Of a stretch of 64,000 nt of DNA, positions 58,433 to 64,000 are shown one piece after another. The notes beneath the pieces are model-generated. The model was given only the letters and a program-made list of their open reading frames with translations, was not told where the DNA came from and ran no database searches. How positions within the stretch are numbered: position 1 is the first letter of the stretch; each line of letters opens with the position of its first letter. Source of the DNA: Lentzea pudingi. Lineage in GTDB: Bacteria > Actinomycetota > Actinomycetes > Mycobacteriales > Pseudonocardiaceae. The DNA is taken from positions 1 to 64,000 of the forward strand of contig NZ_BMNC01000023.1 of the NCBI RefSeq assembly GCF_014646255.1, read 5' to 3'. The position numbers and the translations under genes were made by a program.

Positions 58433-58825
58433 TCAGGGCTGCTGCTGTTGCTGGGCCGGCAGGCGGCCTTCGGCCATGCGCTTGAGCAGGTCCTTGCGCA
58501 GCCACAGCAGGTAGGCCCAGACGAGCCCGAAGATCACGCCGATCACGCCCATCGCGGGCAGCAGCAGCCACGAGGCGATCAGCAGCACGTGCAGCCCGAC
58601 GACGGCACTGATCGCCCACGGCTTGCGGACGAAGGCGCACATCGCGATGAACGCCGCGATGAAGCCGAACGCGGTCCAGCCCACCAGCGACGTGACGCCG
58701 CCGTGCAGCTTGGCGATCACCGGCAGGGCCAGTGCGACGACGATGACCTCGAGGATCAGCGTTCCGGCCATGATGCCCCGGAACGCCTTCATCGGGTCCT
58801 TCTTCAGAGGGGCCGGGGTGGTCAT
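58433..58825 (-). CDS. DUF4233 membrane protein
   Basis: The 130-residue protein has four transmembrane helices (GTLILEVIVVALALPVIA, SLVGWTAFGFIAAFIAMCAFV, ISAVVGLHVLLIASWLLLP, MGVIGVIFGLVWAYLLWL) and a poly-Gln end. This family is encoded directly after folC throughout actinobacteria. Its function is unknown. The ATG overlaps the folC stop (ATGA). Confidence 0.9.
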   Translation of the reverse strand: MTTPAPLKKDPMKAFRGIMAGTLILEVIVVALALPVIAKLHGGVTSLVGWTAFGFIAAFIAMCAFVRKPWAISAVVGLHVLLIASWLLLPAMGVIGVIFGLVWAYLLWLRKDLLKRMAEGRLPAQQQQQP

Positions 58826-60159
58826 GCCGGCTCCTTTCCGAACAGCGCGCGGGCCTCGCCCGCGGTGACGACGGAGCCGGTGACGATGATGCCGCCGCCG
58901 GACTGCTCGTCCTCGGTGAGGTGGATGGCTTCCTCGATGGCGTCCACGAGGCGGGGACGGACCTCGAAGCGGTCCTCGCCGAAGATCGGGACGGCGAGGC
59001 CCGCGAGGACGTCCGGGTCCATGGCGCGCGGGGAGGAGTTGGTGGTGATCACCAGTTCCTGCACCACCGGCTCCAGCGCGGACAGGATGCCCTCGGCGTC
59101 CTTGTCCGCCATGACGGACACGACCGCGACCAGCTTGCGGAAGCCGAACTCCGACTCCAGGGCCTTGGCCAGGGCGGCGGCGCCGTGCGGGTTGTGCGCG
59201 GCGTCGACGAAGACGTTGGGCGCGGAGCGGACGCGTTCGAGGCGGCCCGGCGTGACGACCGACGCGAAGCCCTCGCGGATGACGTCGATGTTGATCTGGC
59301 GGTCGGGGCCCGCGCCGAAGAACGCCTCGACGGCGGCGAGCGCCAGTGCGGCGTTCGCTGCCTGGTGTTCGCCGTGCAGCGGCAGGAAGATGTCCTCGTA
59401 GACGCCGCTGAGGCCCTGCAACGTGATGAGCTGGCCGCCGACCGCGACGGCGCGGGAGACGACGCCGAACTCGCTGCCGAAGCGCGCGACGGTGGCGTCG
59501 ACCTCGGCCACGCGCGTCAGCAGCACCTTCATGACCTCGGGGGTCTGCTCGCCGATGATCGCGACCGAGCCCGGCTTGATGATGCCGGACTTCTCCACTG
59601 CGATGTCCTCGGGACGGTTGCCCAGGTACTCGGTGTGGTCGACGCCGATCGGGGTCAGCACGGCGATGCGGGTGTCCACGATGGACGTCGCGTCCCACGT
59701 GCCGCCCATGCCGACCTCGACCACGGCGACGTCCGCGGGCGCTTCCGCGAAGGCCGCGTAGGCCATGCCGGTGAGCACCTCGAACTTGCTCATCCGGATC
59801 TCGGACTGGGCGTCGACCATCGCGACGTACGGCTCGATGTCGCGGTAGACCTCGACGTAGCGCTCGGGCGAGATCGGCATGTTGTCGAGGCTGATCCGCT
59901 CGGTCGCGAGCTGCAGGTGCGGGCTCGTGAACCGGCCGGTGCGCAGGCCGATGCGCGTGAAGAGCGCATCGACCATCCGCGACGTCGACGTCTTGCCGTT
60001 CGTGCCCGTCAGCTGCACGACCGGGTACGACGTCTGCGGGTCGCCCAGCACGTGAGCGAGCGCCTTGATCCGCTCCAGCGACGGCTCGAGCTTGGTCTCG
60101 GGCCAGCGCTGGTTGAGCTCATTCTCGACGTCGAGGAACTCGTCGAGGTTGGTTTCCAC
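58822..60159 (-). CDS. folC: Folylpolyglutamate / dihydrofolate synthase
   Basis: The 445-residue Mur-ligase-like enzyme has the P-loop VVQLTGTNGKTSTSRMV, EVGMGGTWDATSIV, GVDHTEYLG and the C-terminal VFVDAAHNPHGAAALAKAL. It adds glutamates to folates. GTG 60159 follows GGAGG. It begins 5 bases after the valS stop, and the two are cotranscribed. Confidence 0.95.
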   Translation of the reverse strand: METNLDEFLDVENELNQRWPETKLEPSLERIKALAHVLGDPQTSYPVVQLTGTNGKTSTSRMVDALFTRIGLRTGRFTSPHLQLATERISLDNMPISPERYVEVYRDIEPYVAMVDAQSEIRMSKFEVLTGMAYAAFAEAPADVAVVEVGMGGTWDATSIVDTRIAVLTPIGVDHTEYLGNRPEDIAVEKSGIIKPGSVAIIGEQTPEVMKVLLTRVAEVDATVARFGSEFGVVSRAVAVGGQLITLQGLSGVYEDIFLPLHGEHQAANAALALAAVEAFFGAGPDRQINIDVIREGFASVVTPGRLERVRSAPNVFVDAAHNPHGAAALAKALESEFGFRKLVAVVSVMADKDAEGILSALEPVVQELVITTNSSPRAMDPDVLAGLAVPIFGEDRFEVRPRLVDAIEEAIHLTEDEQSGGGIIVTGSVVTAGEARALFGKEPA

Positions 60160-60164
60160 TGTTC

Positions 60165-62792
<2,628 letters not shown>

Positions 62793-62888
62793 AGCGGTGA
62801 AGTCTACGGAGGCCGGGGTCTCGACTTGAAACGAGATACCTGCTAACGCGGCGGGCAACCCCGGCGGGCCCGCGAACGTGGTCATCTG

Positions 62889-63590
62889 GTGAACAACAAG
62901 ACGGTGTCCGCCATCTCCCTGGTCGTCATCGTCGTGGTGCTGGTCGCGCTGCACCTGTCGCGGGAGTCGCCGCCGGCGATCAACCTGGAGGTCCCGTTCG
63001 CCGGCACGCCCGCCGAGCAGTGGGCCGACGGCGGGGAGGGGATCGTCGCCCCTGCGGGGGACCTGGTGTTCGAGCAGGTCCGCCAAGCCCTCGTCGCGTC
63101 CCGCGTGGACCTCCCGATGCTCGTCGACCACCGCCCGGAGCACTTCCTCACGATGATCGCGCCGCAGGTGCGCGACGACATCGCGCGGAACCTCCCCGGC
63201 TGGGCCACCCGGATCAGGGCCGGCACGACCCTGCTCGGCATCAAGGTCGCGGGGAGGATGACTCTGGGCGAGAAGAACGGCTACCCGGACGTGACTACGG
63301 ACTACGTCTTCGCCTATGCCTTCCGGCCGCCGGATCCCGCGAAGCTGCGCGACCAGCGGGAGATGATCGCGGTGAGCAGGCACCAGGTGTCGTTCACGGT
63401 CACGCCGGACGGGCTGTGGCCCTCCGGCGCCAGGGGGTTCCACTACTCGATCGCGTGCGGGGCGGCACGGGACGGGTTCCTCGCGCCGCTGTTCACCGAG
63501 CCCTTCGAACCGGGTGCGGGGATGGTGGCCGACGACCGCCGGTACTTCTCCGCGGACGAGCCGATGCCGACCGAGAACACCTGCGATTGA
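62889..63590 (+). CDS. Hypothetical membrane-anchored protein
   Basis: The 233-residue protein has one N-terminal hydrophobic anchor (VSAISLVVIVVVLVALHL) and an extracytoplasmic domain without a recognised family. The GTG start has no clear Shine-Dalgarno. It is divergent from valS. Confidence 0.65.
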   Translation: MNNKTVSAISLVVIVVVLVALHLSRESPPAINLEVPFAGTPAEQWADGGEGIVAPAGDLVFEQVRQALVASRVDLPMLVDHRPEHFLTMIAPQVRDDIARNLPGWATRIRAGTTLLGIKVAGRMTLGEKNGYPDVTTDYVFAYAFRPPDPAKLRDQREMIAVSRHQVSFTVTPDGLWPSGARGFHYSIACGAARDGFLAPLFTEPFEPGAGMVADDRRYFSADEPMPTENTCD

Positions 63591-63617
63591 TCACTCTTTC
63601 AGAGGTGCCGGGCACGA

Positions 63618-63644
63618 GTGACGGCGATCACAATTGACCGTCAC
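63618..63644 (+). promoter_or_regulatory. Inverted repeat upstream of the molybdopterin oxidoreductase gene
   Basis: GTGACGG and CCGTCAC are perfect 7-bp arms with a 13-base spacer, 28 bases after the preceding stop. It is either a weak terminator or an operator for the downstream gene. Confidence 0.35.
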
Positions 63645-63740
63645 GGACCGATCAACCCCTTGGGGCCCGTGACGGGCGACGCCGCCGCGTTCTTCGGGGG
63701 CGCTGGCGGCGCCGACGTCGATCAGCGAACAATGGGACGC

Positions 63741-64000
63741 ATGAGCAGCAAGCCCCCGCAGCACGACGTCGACGAGTCCGCGCTCGAAGTCAGCACCCCC
63801 AAGACCTGGGCGGCGGGTATTCCCGGCGTGCTCGTGTCGCTCGACCGCGCGGTCGAGCAGATGGGTGTCGGGCGCACGGTCAAGACGTTGCGACTGCTCA
63901 ACCAGCGTGAAGGTTTCGACTGTCCCGGTTGCGCGTGGCCCGAACCGCAGGGTCACCGCAAGATGGCGGAGTTCTGCGAGAACGGCGCGAAGGCCGTCGC
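63741..64000 (+). CDS. FdhF/YdeP-type molybdopterin oxidoreductase, 5' part
   Basis: The reading begins MSSKPPQHDVDESALEVSTPKTW and contains VKTLRLLNQREGFDCPGCAWPEP, the N-terminal signature of the YdeP family of formate-dehydrogenase-like molybdoenzymes. It is open to the window's end, so about 87 of a usual 750 or so codons are visible. Confidence 0.85.
   Translation, partial: MSSKPPQHDVDESALEVSTPKTWAAGIPGVLVSLDRAVEQMGVGRTVKTLRLLNQREGFDCPGCAWPEPQGHRKMAEFCENGAKAV

Noticed and set aside
62793..62888. T-box leader upstream of valS
   Set aside because: No T-box consensus or specifier structure in the short gap. Actinobacterial T-boxes are chiefly on ileS.

Overview
The window comes from a high-GC actinobacterium. 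Several features point to the order Pseudonocardiales, near Lentzea, Saccharothrix or Amycolatopsis. The GC content is very high, and many starts are GTG or TTG with ATGA or GTGA overlaps. The block nadD - (csp) - rsfS - gpgP - octT - degV - comEA - comEC ... holA / rpsT keeps the order known from mycobacteria. There is also a small type VII secretion cassette (EspG, PPE-like, DUF3558 and WXG100-like). Genus placement is an inference from gene content; no database search was possible.

Left end (1-10.2 kb). The first 250 bases are the promoter and leader region of an rRNA operon that reads leftwards off the window: two tandem promoters, a boxB-like hairpin with a GAAAA loop, and a boxA-like element. 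Next come a secreted PL6-type polysaccharide lyase, a Nudix hydrolase, an SPFH membrane protein coupled to a ribbon-helix-helix regulator behind a perfect palindrome, a secreted GH3 glycosidase whose Shine-Dalgarno is locked in a long hairpin, rpsT, a membrane-linked methyltransferase, holA, and a stand-alone threonine synthase under an S-box (SAM) riboswitch.

Middle (10-37 kb). This is a housekeeping chromosome segment on the minus strand. One half is comEC, comEA, degV, octT, gpgP, rsfS, csp, nadD and proA. The other is proB, obg, rpmA, rplU and rne, followed by the TIGR03936/TIGR03960 radical-SAM pair. The two halves are separated by an accessory stretch (20.9-29.6 kb) with a RecQ helicase carrying a phosphoribosyltransferase-like tail, an operon of two overlapping sigma-factor genes plus a small membrane protein, a cytochrome P450, an AraC/DUF1772 pair, a glyoxalase-like protein, an alpha/beta hydrolase and a metabolite permease. 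A second P450, next to proA, is broken by a single-base frameshift. An S8 protease gene sits between the two normally adjacent radical-SAM genes.

Right end (37-64 kb). It holds an ABC-2 drug-export operon, a GNAT acetyltransferase, a nested perfect palindrome of 25 + 26 bp between the GNAT gene and ndk, a MarR/MFS efflux pair with matching operators, a two-headed secreted amylase-pullulanase of about 1800 residues, a Tat-exported PhoD phosphatase, the type VII substrate cassette, and folC-valS. The window ends inside an FdhF/YdeP-type molybdopterin oxidoreductase.

Most of the window is conventional. The places that deserve a second look are the SAM riboswitch on thrC, the GH3 leader hairpin, the SPFH/RHH operator, the coupled sigma-factor operon, the nested palindrome near 44.3 kb, the C-rich spacer inside the competence operon, and the comEC frame that runs through its downstream neighbour.
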